Assembly (NCBI RefSeq): GCF_004118375.1
Contig: NZ_SDHX01000002.1
Location: 1,229,001-1,293,000 of the forward strand
Direction of reading: 5' to 3'
Origin: Oleiharenicola lentus
GTDB lineage: Bacteria > Verrucomicrobiota > Verrucomicrobiia > Opitutales > Opitutaceae
DNA length: 64,000 nucleotides
In this document: in pieces, positions 12,322-20,823 of the stretch
Layout of the letters: every line of letters starts with the position of its first letter
Position numbering within the stretch: the first letter of the stretch is position 1
The notes under the pieces: model-generated
The model's database searches: none
What the model was told of the DNA's origin: nothing
What the model saw: only the letters and a program-made list of their open reading frames with translations
Translations under genes and position numbers: made by a program

Positions 12322-13542
12322 TCAGGCACGGAAGATCACGTCCTCGCGGTTGAACATCCGCACGCACAGGCCGATGCCGACGGCTGCGATCACGGCGGTG
12401 GAACCGAAGATCAATGCCAAGTAGCCCCAGTTCCAGACGCCGGAGAGCATTTCTTTGCACGCCAGGCAGATGTTGAGGATCGGGATCAATGCGGTCTTCG
12501 GCCCGAGTTCGATGCCGGGCATCATCCCCATCATCGCCGGCATGAGCACGACGATGATCAACGGCGAGACGTAGCTCTGTGCCTCCTTGTAGCTCTTGGC
12601 GAAGAGCGAGATCGTGAGCAGCAGCGCCGCGAAGAGCACGGCCACCGGGGCGATGAGCGCAAAAACCCCCAGGATGCCGGCCGGGTCTATGGTGGGAATG
12701 AAACCGCCACCCCCGCCGCCTCCCCCGCCCATGCCTCGTCCGGCGAAGAAACTGCCCGCGAACAGGAGGCTCGCCGAGGTGGAGACCAGCGTGAGCGCCA
12801 TGGTCGCGACCGATGCCGTCATGACCATGAGGAACTTGCCGAGCACGATGTTCACCCGGTGCACCGGGCTGCAGAGCAGCGTCTCCATCGTGCCGCGTTC
12901 CTTTTCACCAGCCGTCAGGTCGATGGCCGGATACATCGCGCCCGTGAAACAGAGGATGATGATCATGTAGGGCACGATGCCACCGATGATGTTGCCGCCG
13001 ACCTTGGCGGGCGGGGCCACGTTCTCGCGCTTGATCTCGAAGGGATGCACGAAGTCCTTGGAGAGACCTCGCTCCGCGAGACGGGCCTCGACAGTCTTCT
13101 CGCGCAGGTCGCGGAAAAAGCGGTCCACCTCGCCGACACCCATGCCGGACTTCATCTCCCCCTGATAGTGGTAGAGCGTGACGGCCTGCGGTTCACCGGA
13201 TTTCAGCGACGCCTCGAAACCCGGCGGAATCTCGACGGCGAGACGAATCTGCTTTTCCGACACCATCTGCTTGTAGTCGGCGCGCGCCTCGACGACCCGG
13301 AACTTCGGATCCGCCTTGAGCGCGGCGACGATGCCGGGCGAATCAGCGCCACCCACGATAACCAGCGCCGTGGCCTCGGCCTGGGCTTTGCGGACAACCT
13401 TCGACATCACCAGGCCCGCGCCAAACATGATGATGGGCATGAGCAGCGTGGGCACGACGATCATCGAAATGAGCGTGCGGCGGTCGCGCAGCGAATCCTT
13501 CAGCTCCTTGAGATAAACGGTGACGATGGCGTTCCAGTTCAT
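12322..13542 (-). CDS. natB: ABC-2 type permease, NatB-like
   Basis: A 406-residue ABC exporter permease resembling NatB, the membrane subunit of the NatAB Na+ extrusion system. A first membrane span (RTLISMIVVPTLLMPIIMF) is followed by a large extracytoplasmic domain of about 150 residues, then five or six spans in the C-terminal half, including FTGAMYPAIDLTAGEKERGT, the family's signature loop. A run of nine glycines lies in the loop near residue 265. The ATG at 13542 (MNWNAIVTVYLKEL) is 10 nt after the natA stop, so the ATPase and permease form one operon. Na+ specificity is inferred from the resemblance and the gene neighbours; drug or lipid export cannot be excluded. Confidence 0.85.
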   Translation of the reverse strand: MNWNAIVTVYLKELKDSLRDRRTLISMIVVPTLLMPIIMFGAGLVMSKVVRKAQAEATALVIVGGADSPGIVAALKADPKFRVVEARADYKQMVSEKQIRLAVEIPPGFEASLKSGEPQAVTLYHYQGEMKSGMGVGEVDRFFRDLREKTVEARLAERGLSKDFVHPFEIKRENVAPPAKVGGNIIGGIVPYMIIILCFTGAMYPAIDLTAGEKERGTMETLLCSPVHRVNIVLGKFLMVMTASVATMALTLVSTSASLLFAGSFFAGRGMGGGGGGGGGFIPTIDPAGILGVFALIAPVAVLFAALLLTISLFAKSYKEAQSYVSPLIIVVLMPAMMGMMPGIELGPKTALIPILNICLACKEMLSGVWNWGYLALIFGSTAVIAAVGIGLCVRMFNREDVIFRA

Positions 13543-13552
13543 GATCGGGTCC

Positions 13553-14314
13553 TCAGTCCTTGAGTGCGGCGGCCAGAGCCGCCTCGCCGCCGACGGCCTG
13601 CACGAAAATTTCCTCCATGTCGCGCTCGCCGAACCGCGTCTGCAGCTCCGCCAGCGTGCCTTCGGCCACGAGTTTTCCCCCATGGATGATGCCGATGGTG
13701 TCGCAAAGCTTCTCCACCACGCTCATCACATGCGTCGAGTAGATGACCGTCTTGCCGCGATCGCGGCACTGGCGCACGAACTTCACGATCGCACGCGCCG
13801 TCATGACATCGAGCCCCAGCGTGGGTTCGTCGAAGATCATCACCGCCGGGTCATGGATGAGCGTGCGGGCGATCGAGGTCTTCTGCTTCATGCCGGTGGA
13901 AAACTTGTCGCAGCGCCGGTCGAGGAAATCATGCATGCCGAGCTCGTCGGCCAGCACCCGGATGCGCGCGACGATGGCCGGCTCATCCATGCCGTTGAGG
14001 CGGCCGAAATAGGCGATCATCTCGCGGGCCGAGAGCCGGCCGTAGAGCGCCGTGCTGGCCGCGAGAAATCCGACGTTGGCGCGAACCTTCTCGGGCGCAG
14101 TGGCGGTGTCGTGGCCGGCCACCGTGCAGGCGCCGCTGGTGGGCTTCAGCAACGTCGCCAGCATGCGCAGGGTCGTAGTCTTGCCCGCGCCGTTGGCGCC
14201 GAGCAGGCCGTAGATCCGGCCGGGTTGGCAGGTGAAGGACACGTCGCCCACGGCCGTGATCAGGCCGCGCTTCTTGTCCTTGAAGGTCTTGGTGAGTTGG
14301 CGGGCTTCGATCAT
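13553..14314 (-). CDS. natA: ABC transporter ATP-binding protein, NatA-like
   Basis: A 253-residue ABC ATPase with Walker [11 protein letters not shown] near residue 40, a signature KFSTGMKQK (the TGMKQK form common in NatA/CcmA-type exporters) and Walker [13 protein letters not shown], followed by the H-loop STHVMS. It should energise the NatB-like permease encoded 10 nt downstream. The signature motif and partner favour NatA over a drug exporter. It follows a sensor kinase and LytTR regulator on the same strand, the same combination as natK-natR-natAB in Bacillus subtilis. An 83-bp gap with degenerate repeats separates it from the regulator. Confidence 0.87.
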   Translation of the reverse strand: MIEARQLTKTFKDKKRGLITAVGDVSFTCQPGRIYGLLGANGAGKTTTLRMLATLLKPTSGACTVAGHDTATAPEKVRANVGFLAASTALYGRLSAREMIAYFGRLNGMDEPAIVARIRVLADELGMHDFLDRRCDKFSTGMKQKTSIARTLIHDPAVMIFDEPTLGLDVMTARAIVKFVRQCRDRGKTVIYSTHVMSVVEKLCDTIGIIHGGKLVAEGTLAELQTRFGERDMEEIFVQAVGGEAALAAALKD

Positions 14315-14350
14315 GAAGTGGGTGAGTTGTGTGCGAGAAGGGCTGCTTTT

Positions 14351-14409
14351 TATAGGTCCTATGGGTCCTAAAGGTCTTATAGGAGCCTATGGGTTGCTCA
14401 TAGGCTCAT
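14351..14409. repeat. Degenerate AT-rich palindromic repeat cluster
   Basis: A cluster of overlapping units close to TAGGTCCTATGGG (TATAGGTCCT, ATGGGTCCTAAAGG, TCTTATAGG, AGCCTATGGG, CATAGGC). It lies between the LytTR regulator and natA and contains the regulator's stop codon. Base composition differs sharply from the flanks. Confidence 0.6.
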
Positions 14410-15126
14410 GCGTTCGCGGAAATCCTGGGCCTGGCGGCGGGAGAGCTCGACCTTGAGTCCGCCCTTGAGCTTCACCAGCAGGCCGCCGCTGAACCACGGC
14501 TCGATGCCCTCGACCCAGGTGAGGTTGATGACCTGCTTGCGGTTTGCGCGGAAAAAGTTTCGCGGGTCGAGCCGCTCCTCCATCGCGGTGAGCGAGCGGA
14601 AGAGCTGGGGCTTGTTGTCGTCGAAGTGCAGGCGCGTGTAGTTGCCCTCGGATTCGAGCAGGCGGATGCTCTTAACCGGCACGAACCAGCAGCGGTCGCC
14701 CTCGCGCACGAAGACCTTGTCCTCCAACGTGAGCCGCGAGACGGACAACGGTGAGGCCGAGCCGGCGGGGGCGGCTTCGCGGGCCCGCAGCCGCTCCAGC
14801 GCGGCGATCAGCCGGTTGGGATCCACGGGCTTGAGCAGGTAGTCCAGCGCGTTGAACTCAAAGGCCTTCACGGCAAACTCGTCGTAGGCGGTCGTGAAGA
14901 TCACGGCCGGCAGCGGCGGCTCAAGCCGTTCCAACAGGCTGAAGCCGTCCGCCCCGGGCATCTGCACATCGAGGAACAGCAGGCCGGGCTTGAGTTCGGC
15001 CACCTTCTGCGCGGCATCGTCCACATCCACGGCCTCGCCCACGATCTCGATGTCGGGATGCGCCGCCAGCAGGCGGCGGAGCTCGTTGCGCGCGAGGCGC
15101 TCGTCGTCGATCAGGAGGGCTTTCAT
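14398..15126 (-). CDS. LytTR family response regulator (NatR-like)
   Basis: A 242-residue response regulator. The receiver domain (about 1-118) has the acidic pair IDDE at residues 6-9, phospho-acceptor Asp53 (LLFLDVQMPG), a Thr in TTAYDEFAVKAF and Lys in LLKPVD. The C-terminal LytTR DNA-binding domain (about 138-240) contains the typical RLLESEGNYTRLHF, FFRANRKQVINL and the basic end LSRRQAQDFRERM. Its ATG overlaps the TGA of the upstream sensor kinase (ATGA), so the two are coupled. Being immediately upstream of natAB on the same strand, it probably controls that transporter, as NatR does in Bacillus; this is inference. Its stop codon lies inside a degenerate repeat. Confidence 0.92.
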   Translation of the reverse strand: MKALLIDDERLARNELRRLLAAHPDIEIVGEAVDVDDAAQKVAELKPGLLFLDVQMPGADGFSLLERLEPPLPAVIFTTAYDEFAVKAFEFNALDYLLKPVDPNRLIAALERLRAREAAPAGSASPLSVSRLTLEDKVFVREGDRCWFVPVKSIRLLESEGNYTRLHFDDNKPQLFRSLTAMEERLDPRNFFRANRKQVINLTWVEGIEPWFSGGLLVKLKGGLKVELSRRQAQDFRERMSL

Positions 15127-16340
15127 CGGACGGACCGGAAGGAGTTCTTGAGGGAGGGAATGAGCACGTGGGCGGTCACGCAACCCGCCGGTTCGGCGGC
15201 CAGGCTGAGCTTGGCCCGGTCGCCAAACAGGAGCTGGAGCCGTTCGGAAGCGTTGCGCAGGCCAACCCCGGTCGAGGATCCGGCCTTGGCCGCGGCCGGG
15301 CTGGGCGGGCTGGAAAGATCACCCGGATTGATCACGCGAATGTGCAGGTCGTCGCCTTCCAAGGCCGCGGCGATCGTGACTTCCCCGCCTTCGCGCCGGG
15401 TGGATATGCCGTATTTGACGGCGTTCTCCACCAGGGTCTGCAGCAACATGGGCGGCACCGACATCACCCGCGCCTCGTCGTCCAGCGCCCACTTCACCCG
15501 CAGGCGGTCCTCGTGCCGGATCATCTCAAGGGCGAGGTAGTCCTCGACGATACGGATCTCCTCCTCCAACGGCACGGTCTCCTGCTGGCCGGACTGGAGC
15601 GAGTAGCGGAGCATGTTGGCGAGGCGGGTGACCGACTCCCGGGCCCGCGGGGCGTCCTCGTCGATGAGCGCCCGCAGGCTGTTGAGGGAGTTGAACAGGA
15701 AGTGCGGGTTGACCTGCGACTTCAGCGCGCGCAACTCGGCCTCCTTGGCACTGGCCGCCAGGCGCAGCTGCTCCAACTGCAGGCGGCGGAGCCGCTCGAA
15801 CGTGTGGTAGATGAAATAGAGGCTGAACCAGCCGCAAAACAGCAGGGTGCCGTTGAACGTCGAGGCGATCATGCCGAGCGTGATGGTGAACCGGTCCGAG
15901 TGCCACGGTTCGCCCAGCACCCCGTAAATGTAACCGAATCCGACCACCGTCCAAACCAGCGACATGACGAAAGCCAGCCCCAGGACGCGCGGCAAGAGTG
16001 CCGCCCAGCCGTGCTGCAACCAGCCCCACCGCCGGATCAACGGCCGGGCGTAGTGCGTCAACAGCAGCCCCTGCAGGATGATCATGCTCAGAACCGCCTG
16101 GTCGTGCAGGGAGGTCCGGCTGGCAGAATCCACGGCATCCTGCATCAGCAGCTGCATGCCGAGCAGGCTCCCCCAGCCGGTCACCTGGCCCAGCACATAG
16201 AGCCGGTGCTTGGCGCGTTCCAGCTTGGCCTCGGGATCGACGGTCATCGCTGCGCAGCGAACCACGGCCCCCCGGCCCGCGGCAAGTCCGTCCCGTCGGG
16301 ACAACGAGGAAGCCGGCGCCGTGGTAACCGCTGATGACAT
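15123..16340 (-). CDS. LytS-type sensor histidine kinase (NatK-like)
   Basis: A 405-residue membrane sensor kinase of the His_kinase/HATPase_c (LytS/YehU) class. About four membrane spans occupy residues 48-180. A helical linker leads to the phospho-acceptor motif QVNPHFLFNSLN (His213), and the ATPase domain has VENAVKYG near residue 300 and a GVGLRNASERL G2 box near 370. It encodes the partner of the LytTR regulator with which it overlaps by four bases. Start choice is uncertain: ATG at 16340 or ATG at 16247 (MTVDPEAKL), the latter lying closer to the first helix. Neither has a clear ribosome site. The intergenic region to the divergent kinase gene (16341-16513) shows no recognised feature. 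Confidence 0.88.
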   Translation of the reverse strand: MSSAVTTAPASSLSRRDGLAAGRGAVVRCAAMTVDPEAKLERAKHRLYVLGQVTGWGSLLGMQLLMQDAVDSASRTSLHDQAVLSMIILQGLLLTHYARPLIRRWGWLQHGWAALLPRVLGLAFVMSLVWTVVGFGYIYGVLGEPWHSDRFTITLGMIASTFNGTLLFCGWFSLYFIYHTFERLRRLQLEQLRLAASAKEAELRALKSQVNPHFLFNSLNSLRALIDEDAPRARESVTRLANMLRYSLQSGQQETVPLEEEIRIVEDYLALEMIRHEDRLRVKWALDDEARVMSVPPMLLQTLVENAVKYGISTRREGGEVTIAAALEGDDLHIRVINPGDLSSPPSPAAAKAGSSTGVGLRNASERLQLLFGDRAKLSLAAEPAGCVTAHVLIPSLKNSFRSVR

Positions 16341-16513
16341 GGCCCCAGCGTGTCTTTGCCCGGCCGGCCGGGGCACGGCGGTTAGGACGAACGGTTCCGG
16401 AGGGCCGACGGGCGGACGTTCCCCGGCTGTTAAAAATGCAGGGGTGCCAAGGAAACACTTTACCCGCCGCACCGCGCCGCGCACGCTGCTGTCTCCACGT
16501 CGAAAATCCCAGC

Positions 16514-17470
16514 ATGAAGGCACGCGTCGTCATCGTCGGCAGCTACGTCCAAGACCTCTCCTTCTACGTCGCGGAATTTGCCCGGCCCGGCGAGACCCTG
16601 CCGGCCGACTTGCGGCCCGGCGCCGGCGGCAAGGGCTTCAACCAGGCGGTTGCCGCGACCCAGGCAGGCGTGCCCACCCTGTTCATCGGCGCCATCGGCC
16701 ACGACGCGGCCGGCGCGGGCGCCCGGGACTTTGCCCGGCAGCACGGGGTCCGCGCGGAATTCGTGGTGAAGAAAAAAGAGCCCACCGGCGTCGCTTCCAT
16801 CGCGATCAACGCCGCGGGCCAGAACCAGATCCTGGTGGCGCTCGGCGCCAACCTCGCCCTCCACATCCGCGACGTCCCGATCCGCCCGTTGACCGGCGCG
16901 GAAGTCGTCGTCTGCCAGGCCGAGAGCGACATGAAGACCGCCGCGCACGTGCTGCGCACCGCACGGCGCCAGGGCGCGGTCACGATCTTCAACCCCGCAC
17001 CCATGCACGCGAAAGTGGATCTCGCCATCCTGCGCCACGTCGAGGTGCTCATCCCCAACGAGGCCGAGTTCGTCGCGCTCGTGAACCGCTCGCCCCGCAG
17101 CGGCCTGAAGAACTTCACCACCGAGGCCCTCCTCCGCCTCGCCCCCGATCGCCTGCACGCGCTCTGCCGGACCTTCAACGTGCCCATCGTCATCGTCACA
17201 CTCGGCGCCCGCGGCTGCTTTGTTTCGCAACCCGACGTCTATGCGCGCGTGAATGCCCACGGCGTGGACGCCGTGGACACGACCGGCGCGGGAGATGCCT
17301 TCGTCGGCGGTTTCGCGGCCGGGCTCGTGAAGTTCAACAAGAACGTCTTCGAGGCCGCGCACTTCGCCAACGCCGTCGCCGCGCTCGCCGTCACGCGCCA
17401 CGGCACCGCCAGCGGGATGCCCACGGCGCGCGAGATTGCCCGCTTCCTGCGGCGCCGCGACCATGCGTGA
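16514..17470 (+). CDS. rbsK: PfkB family carbohydrate kinase, ribokinase-like
   Basis: A 318-residue ribokinase-fold sugar kinase. The N-terminal PfkB signature includes GAGGKGFNQAVAA near residue 38, and the C-terminal signature DTTGAGDAFVGGFAAG near 258 contains the catalytic Asp and anion hole; VIVTLGARGCF precedes it. The sequence best fits ribokinase, which makes ribose 5-phosphate in the cytoplasm, though related nucleoside or fructose kinases are possible. The ATG at 16514 (MKARVVIVGSY) was chosen because the fold starts there; the frame is open upstream. Its last eight bases overlap the next gene. No ribose transporter or rbsD lies nearby. Confidence 0.85.
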   Translation: MKARVVIVGSYVQDLSFYVAEFARPGETLPADLRPGAGGKGFNQAVAATQAGVPTLFIGAIGHDAAGAGARDFARQHGVRAEFVVKKKEPTGVASIAINAAGQNQILVALGANLALHIRDVPIRPLTGAEVVVCQAESDMKTAAHVLRTARRQGAVTIFNPAPMHAKVDLAILRHVEVLIPNEAEFVALVNRSPRSGLKNFTTEALLRLAPDRLHALCRTFNVPIVIVTLGARGCFVSQPDVYARVNAHGVDAVDTTGAGDAFVGGFAAGLVKFNKNVFEAAHFANAVAALAVTRHGTASGMPTAREIARFLRRRDHA

Positions 17471-17945
17471 ATTCCGCGCGAAGCTCTACAAGGTGGCCCT
17501 GGTGCGCTGGGTGGACCTGCCGAAACGCAGCGTGGACGCGCTCAACCTGCCCCGCGCCGACATCAGGGGCGGCGGGCTCGGCCTCAATGCGGTGCTGCGC
17601 TTCAACGACGACCTCGACCGCGTGACGCTCCTGCCCGGCAAACGCGGCCACTACAAGCTGGCCTTCAAGACCGAGCTCCTGCGCGGTGCCGACGTGGACG
17701 CAGGCGACACCATCCGCTTCACGCTCGAACCCGACACGGCCTCGCGCGAGCCTGAGCTGCCCGCCGAACTCACCCGCGCCTTTCAGAACCGCCCGCAGCT
17801 CCGTGTTCGCTGGCTGGCGCACAGCGTCGCCATCCGCCGGCAGATCATCCGCTACATCACCGACGCCAAGACCGTCGAAACGCAGACCAAGCGCTGCTGG
17901 ATCTTCATCGAGCGTCTCGCCGAGACCGGGAAGTTGAGCGCCTAA
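17463..17945 (+). CDS. YdeI/OmpD-associated-like protein (DUF1905)
   Basis: A 160-residue protein with an N-terminal DUF1905-type beta-barrel (about 1-95), including GHYKLAFKTELLRGADVDAG and DTIRFTLEPD. A C-terminal YdeI-like helical segment contains the typical HSVAIRRQIIRYITDAKTVETQ-like end. Proteins of this family are small, cytoplasmic and of unknown function, some linked to stress resistance. The ATG at 17463 overlaps the end of the kinase gene by eight bases, so the genes are co-transcribed; the pairing does not reveal a role. Confidence 0.75.
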   Translation: MREFRAKLYKVALVRWVDLPKRSVDALNLPRADIRGGGLGLNAVLRFNDDLDRVTLLPGKRGHYKLAFKTELLRGADVDAGDTIRFTLEPDTASREPELPAELTRAFQNRPQLRVRWLAHSVAIRRQIIRYITDAKTVETQTKRCWIFIERLAETGKLSA

Positions 17946-18007
17946 AATCTCGCTTCAGACTCCTCCAGCAGGCCCGCGCTGCCATTGTTACGCCCGTTCC
18001 ACCAGAT

Positions 18008-18136
18008 CCCCTCTTGAGAGGGGTGCCCGCGGGCGGGGTGTGGAGTCACCTCCGTCAATCCGTGATACAGCCGAGCCAAAGCAGGCGCTGTTAGCTCGCC
18101 TCATTCCCTTGGATCCTTCGCTCCGCTCAGGATGAC
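18008..18136. repeat. Palindromes and half copy of the REP-like element
   Basis: The 209-bp gap between convergent genes holds a 16-bp palindrome CCCCTCTTGAGAGGGG (18008-18023), a GCCCGCGGGC palindrome just after it, and at 18109-18136 the right half of the REP-like repeat (GGATCCTTCGC ... CAGGATGAC) found in full copies elsewhere. No left half is present here. Confidence 0.7.
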
Positions 18137-18154
18137 GTTTCCAAGAAAGAAACC

Positions 18155-18577
18155 TCAGTTGTTCGGAATGAAGCCCTGCGCCTTCGGCTTGATCAGTTGC
18201 CGGGCAAAGATCGGCACGAACTGGGTCACCCCCAGCACGCCGAGCACAAAGAGATCGTCGCGGAACGGTCCGCCGAGGAAAAGGCCGAGAATGCCACAAC
18301 TTTCCGCCAGCGCGAGGCCGACGATGTAGAGCGGAAACGCCCGCGGCAGGCTGTCGAACCGCGGCAGCACCAGCCAGCGGATAACAATGCTGACGAAAAG
18401 CGGCACGAGCCCGATGAGATGCTTGAGCACGTCCTTGTCCGGCGTGGGCTTGATCGGCCCACGCCCGAGAGCGAAATAGATCACCAACAGGCCGACGAGG
18501 ACCGCCGCCCAGACGATCCACCAGACTAGCAGCATCTGCCGGTTTTTACTTTCGGGTGACTGGTCGCTCATACTCAC
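18155..18577 (-). CDS. Hypothetical membrane protein, 4 spans
   Basis: A 140-residue integral membrane protein of unknown function. About four hydrophobic spans are visible: MLLVWWIVWAAVLVGLLVIY, the stretch after HLIGLVPLFVSIVIRWLVL, FPLYIVGLALAESCGILGLF and DDLFVLGVLGVTQFVPIFA. The C-terminus is polar (PKAQGFIPNN). The GTG at 18577 overlaps the TGA of the upstream aldehyde-dehydrogenase-like gene (GTGA), and an ATG two codons later (18571) is equally possible. It is the last gene of the deoC run, so it may be co-expressed with it. I see no motif pointing to transport or enzymatic activity. Confidence 0.75.
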   Translation of the reverse strand: MSMSDQSPESKNRQMLLVWWIVWAAVLVGLLVIYFALGRGPIKPTPDKDVLKHLIGLVPLFVSIVIRWLVLPRFDSLPRAFPLYIVGLALAESCGILGLFLGGPFRDDLFVLGVLGVTQFVPIFARQLIKPKAQGFIPNN

Positions 18578-19443
18578 GCCCCCACCGGGTGCCAGGTGGT
18601 TTTGAATTCGAGGGTGTCGCGGAGGTCGTAGAGGCCCTGGGTTTTCTCGGAGAACCAGTCCACGGGCTCCTCAGCCTTGTGCAGTTTCACGCGCTTCACG
18701 CTTTCGGCGGCGCCGAGCTTGAGGGTCTTGCGTTCGTCGGCGCTGGCCACGCCGACGATGGCGCGCAGGTGCGTGTGAGTGGCCATCGTGGGCACGATCT
18801 CCTTGCGGAAGCCGGTGAGCAGGTTGACCACGCCGCCGGGCAGGTCGCTCGTGGCGAGCATCTCGCCGAGCACGATGGCCGGATACGGCTGCGTGGACGA
18901 GGCGAGCGCCACGACCGTGTTGCCGCTGGTGATGACCGGCGCGATGAGCGAGACCAGGGCCAGCAACGGCGCCTCGTCGGGGGCGAGCACGCCGATGATG
19001 CCCATCGGCTCGGTGACGGTGAAATTGAAGTGCGGCGAGGCCACGGGATTCACGTTGCCCAGCACCTGTTCGTATTTGTCGGCCCAGCCGGCGTAGTAGA
19101 TGAGGCGGTCGATGGTGGCGGTGATTTCCTTCGCGGCCGCAGCCTTGGTCGCGCCGCCCAGCATCAGGGCGTCGGCCATGTCGGCCTTGCGCGCTTCGAT
19201 CATCTCGGCGAGGCGGTAGATGATCTGGCCGCGGTTGTAGGGCGTGCGCTTCGCCCAACCGGGGCCGGCCTTGGCGGCGGCCTCGACGGCGTTGCGCAGG
19301 TCCTTGCGGGTGCACTGCGGGATGTTGGCGAAGAAGGCGCCCGTGGCGTCCTTGAGCGGGAAGGTGCGCGCGCTCTCGGAGCGGATGAAGGCGCCGCCGA
19401 CATAGACCTTGGGTGTTTTGGTGATGGGGAGTCGGGTAGCCAT
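18574..19443 (-). CDS. Catalytically incomplete aldehyde dehydrogenase (ALDH16 C-terminal-like)
   Basis: A 289-residue protein matching the coenzyme-binding part of the aldehyde dehydrogenase superfamily: VYVGGAFIRSESART at the start, a long first helix, RLIYYAGWADKYEQVLGNV, GIIGVLAPDEAPLLALV and SGNTVVALAS. It stops before the catalytic domain, so the usual ELGGK and the active-site Cys motif are absent. The length is about 60% of a normal ALDH. With the 503-residue full-length ALDH in the same operon it gives about 792 residues, the size of two-domain ALDH16 enzymes whose second domain is non-catalytic. It may therefore be a structural partner subunit. A deoC neighbour suggests a role in acetaldehyde removal. 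Confidence 0.85.
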   Translation of the reverse strand: MATRLPITKTPKVYVGGAFIRSESARTFPLKDATGAFFANIPQCTRKDLRNAVEAAAKAGPGWAKRTPYNRGQIIYRLAEMIEARKADMADALMLGGATKAAAAKEITATIDRLIYYAGWADKYEQVLGNVNPVASPHFNFTVTEPMGIIGVLAPDEAPLLALVSLIAPVITSGNTVVALASSTQPYPAIVLGEMLATSDLPGGVVNLLTGFRKEIVPTMATHTHLRAIVGVASADERKTLKLGAAESVKRVKLHKAEEPVDWFSEKTQGLYDLRDTLEFKTTWHPVGA

Positions 19444-19454
19444 GGCGAAAAGGA

Positions 19455-20819
19455 TCAGGGGTTGGCGGGAGCTTCGTCCTGCAGGAAAGTTTTCTCCTTA
19501 TAGAACTTGGCCACGAAGGCGTAAACGATCGCGGTGACAAAGCACAGCGCCGAGAAGAACACGTAGAAGGTCGCGCCCGGGAGTTTCGAGCTGCCGTCCT
19601 CGTTGGCGATGAACTTGTGCACGAGCGCGGTGATCAGGTTGCCCGCGGAGATCGCCCACAGGTAGAGCACCATGATGATGGACTTCATGCGCTTCGGCGC
19701 CTGGGTGTACGCGAACTCGAGCGAGGTGACCGACACCATGACTTCGCCGAGCGAAAGCAGGGCATAGGCCGGCACCTGCCAGGCGATGCTGGGTTTCAAC
19801 CCGGCGGTGATGCGCGATTCGATCCAGGCGCTGATCAGGAACGATGCGGCGGTCACGACCAGGCCGATGCCCATCTTGCGCAATTCGTTCAGCCGGTAGA
19901 ACCGGTTGATGAACGGATACAGCACGTAGGGACAGAACACGATGCCCACGAGGATGAAGACGCTGTTGAGCGTCTGGATCTGCGAGGAGAGGATCTCAAA
20001 GTTCCAGCCGAAGAGCGAAACCTGCCGGTCCATCTTCTCCGCCTGCAGCACCCACTCGCCGCCGCTCTGATCCCACAACGACCAGAAGATCGCCACGAAC
20101 ACGTAGATGACGGCGATGCGGCCGATGATCGTGAGGCCCTCGCGGTTGAAGTTGTCGCGGAAGAACGAGCGCCCCGGCGGCGGGATGTGCACGAACTTGT
20201 AGCGTCCCATCCAGAAGATGACCGCGGCGATGCCCATCAGGATGCCGGGCACGCCGAAGGCCCAGCCCGGACCGGCGTATTTGAGCAGGACCGGTGTGAG
20301 CGGAATCGAGATCATCGAGCCGGCGTTGATCGCAAAATAGAACCAGCTGAAGGCCTTCGAAAGCTGGTGCTGGTTGCTCGCACCAAACTGGTCGCCGACA
20401 TTGGCCGAGACGCAGGGCTTGATGCCGCCCGAACCGATGGCGATGAGGGTCAGGCCGATGCCCAGACCGAGGCGCGTATCGTCGATGGCCAACGCAAGAT
20501 GTCCGCCGCAATACACGAGCGAGAGCCAGAAGATCGTGCGGTATTTGCCCCAGAAGGCGTCGGCGAGGATCGCGCCGAACACGGGAAGGAAGTAATTCAA
20601 CGAGAGAAACAGGTGATAGTTCTCCGCCGCCTCACGCTCCGACATCACGTCGAGCTGGCCGGAGGAGTTCATGAGATACTGCGTCATGAACACGACGAGG
20701 ATCGCGCGCATGCCGTAGAAGCTGAAGCGCTCCGCCGCCTCGTTGCCCACGATGTAGGGAATGCCCGGGGGCATCTTGTCCGTCTTGAGCGGCGCGGTGA
20801 TGAGTTTCTTGTCGTCCAT
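19455..20819 (-). CDS. POT family proton-coupled oligopeptide transporter
   Basis: A 454-residue MFS transporter of the POT/PTR2 family with about 12 membrane spans. The family signature ExxERF is present in helix 1 (Glu27, Glu30, Arg31, Phe32 in NEAAERFSFYG). The second signature is in the loop after helix 4-5 (GSGGIKPCVSANVGDQFG), followed by FSWFYFAINAGSMIS. It should import di- and tripeptides with protons across the inner membrane. It lies between a zinc-ribbon gene (4-bp gap) and the partial ALDH (11-bp gap) in the deoC run, an unexpected place for a peptide transporter. A changed substrate, for example a nucleoside or amine, is possible but unsupported. Confidence 0.93.
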   Translation of the reverse strand: MDDKKLITAPLKTDKMPPGIPYIVGNEAAERFSFYGMRAILVVFMTQYLMNSSGQLDVMSEREAAENYHLFLSLNYFLPVFGAILADAFWGKYRTIFWLSLVYCGGHLALAIDDTRLGLGIGLTLIAIGSGGIKPCVSANVGDQFGASNQHQLSKAFSWFYFAINAGSMISIPLTPVLLKYAGPGWAFGVPGILMGIAAVIFWMGRYKFVHIPPPGRSFFRDNFNREGLTIIGRIAVIYVFVAIFWSLWDQSGGEWVLQAEKMDRQVSLFGWNFEILSSQIQTLNSVFILVGIVFCPYVLYPFINRFYRLNELRKMGIGLVVTAASFLISAWIESRITAGLKPSIAWQVPAYALLSLGEVMVSVTSLEFAYTQAPKRMKSIIMVLYLWAISAGNLITALVHKFIANEDGSSKLPGATFYVFFSALCFVTAIVYAFVAKFYKEKTFLQDEAPANP

Positions 20820-20823
20820 GAAA

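Noticed and set aside
16514-17470. PfkB kinase as the missing iolC
   Set aside because: Its motifs and length fit ribokinase better, it is about 30 kb from the iol genes and is paired with a YdeI-like gene.
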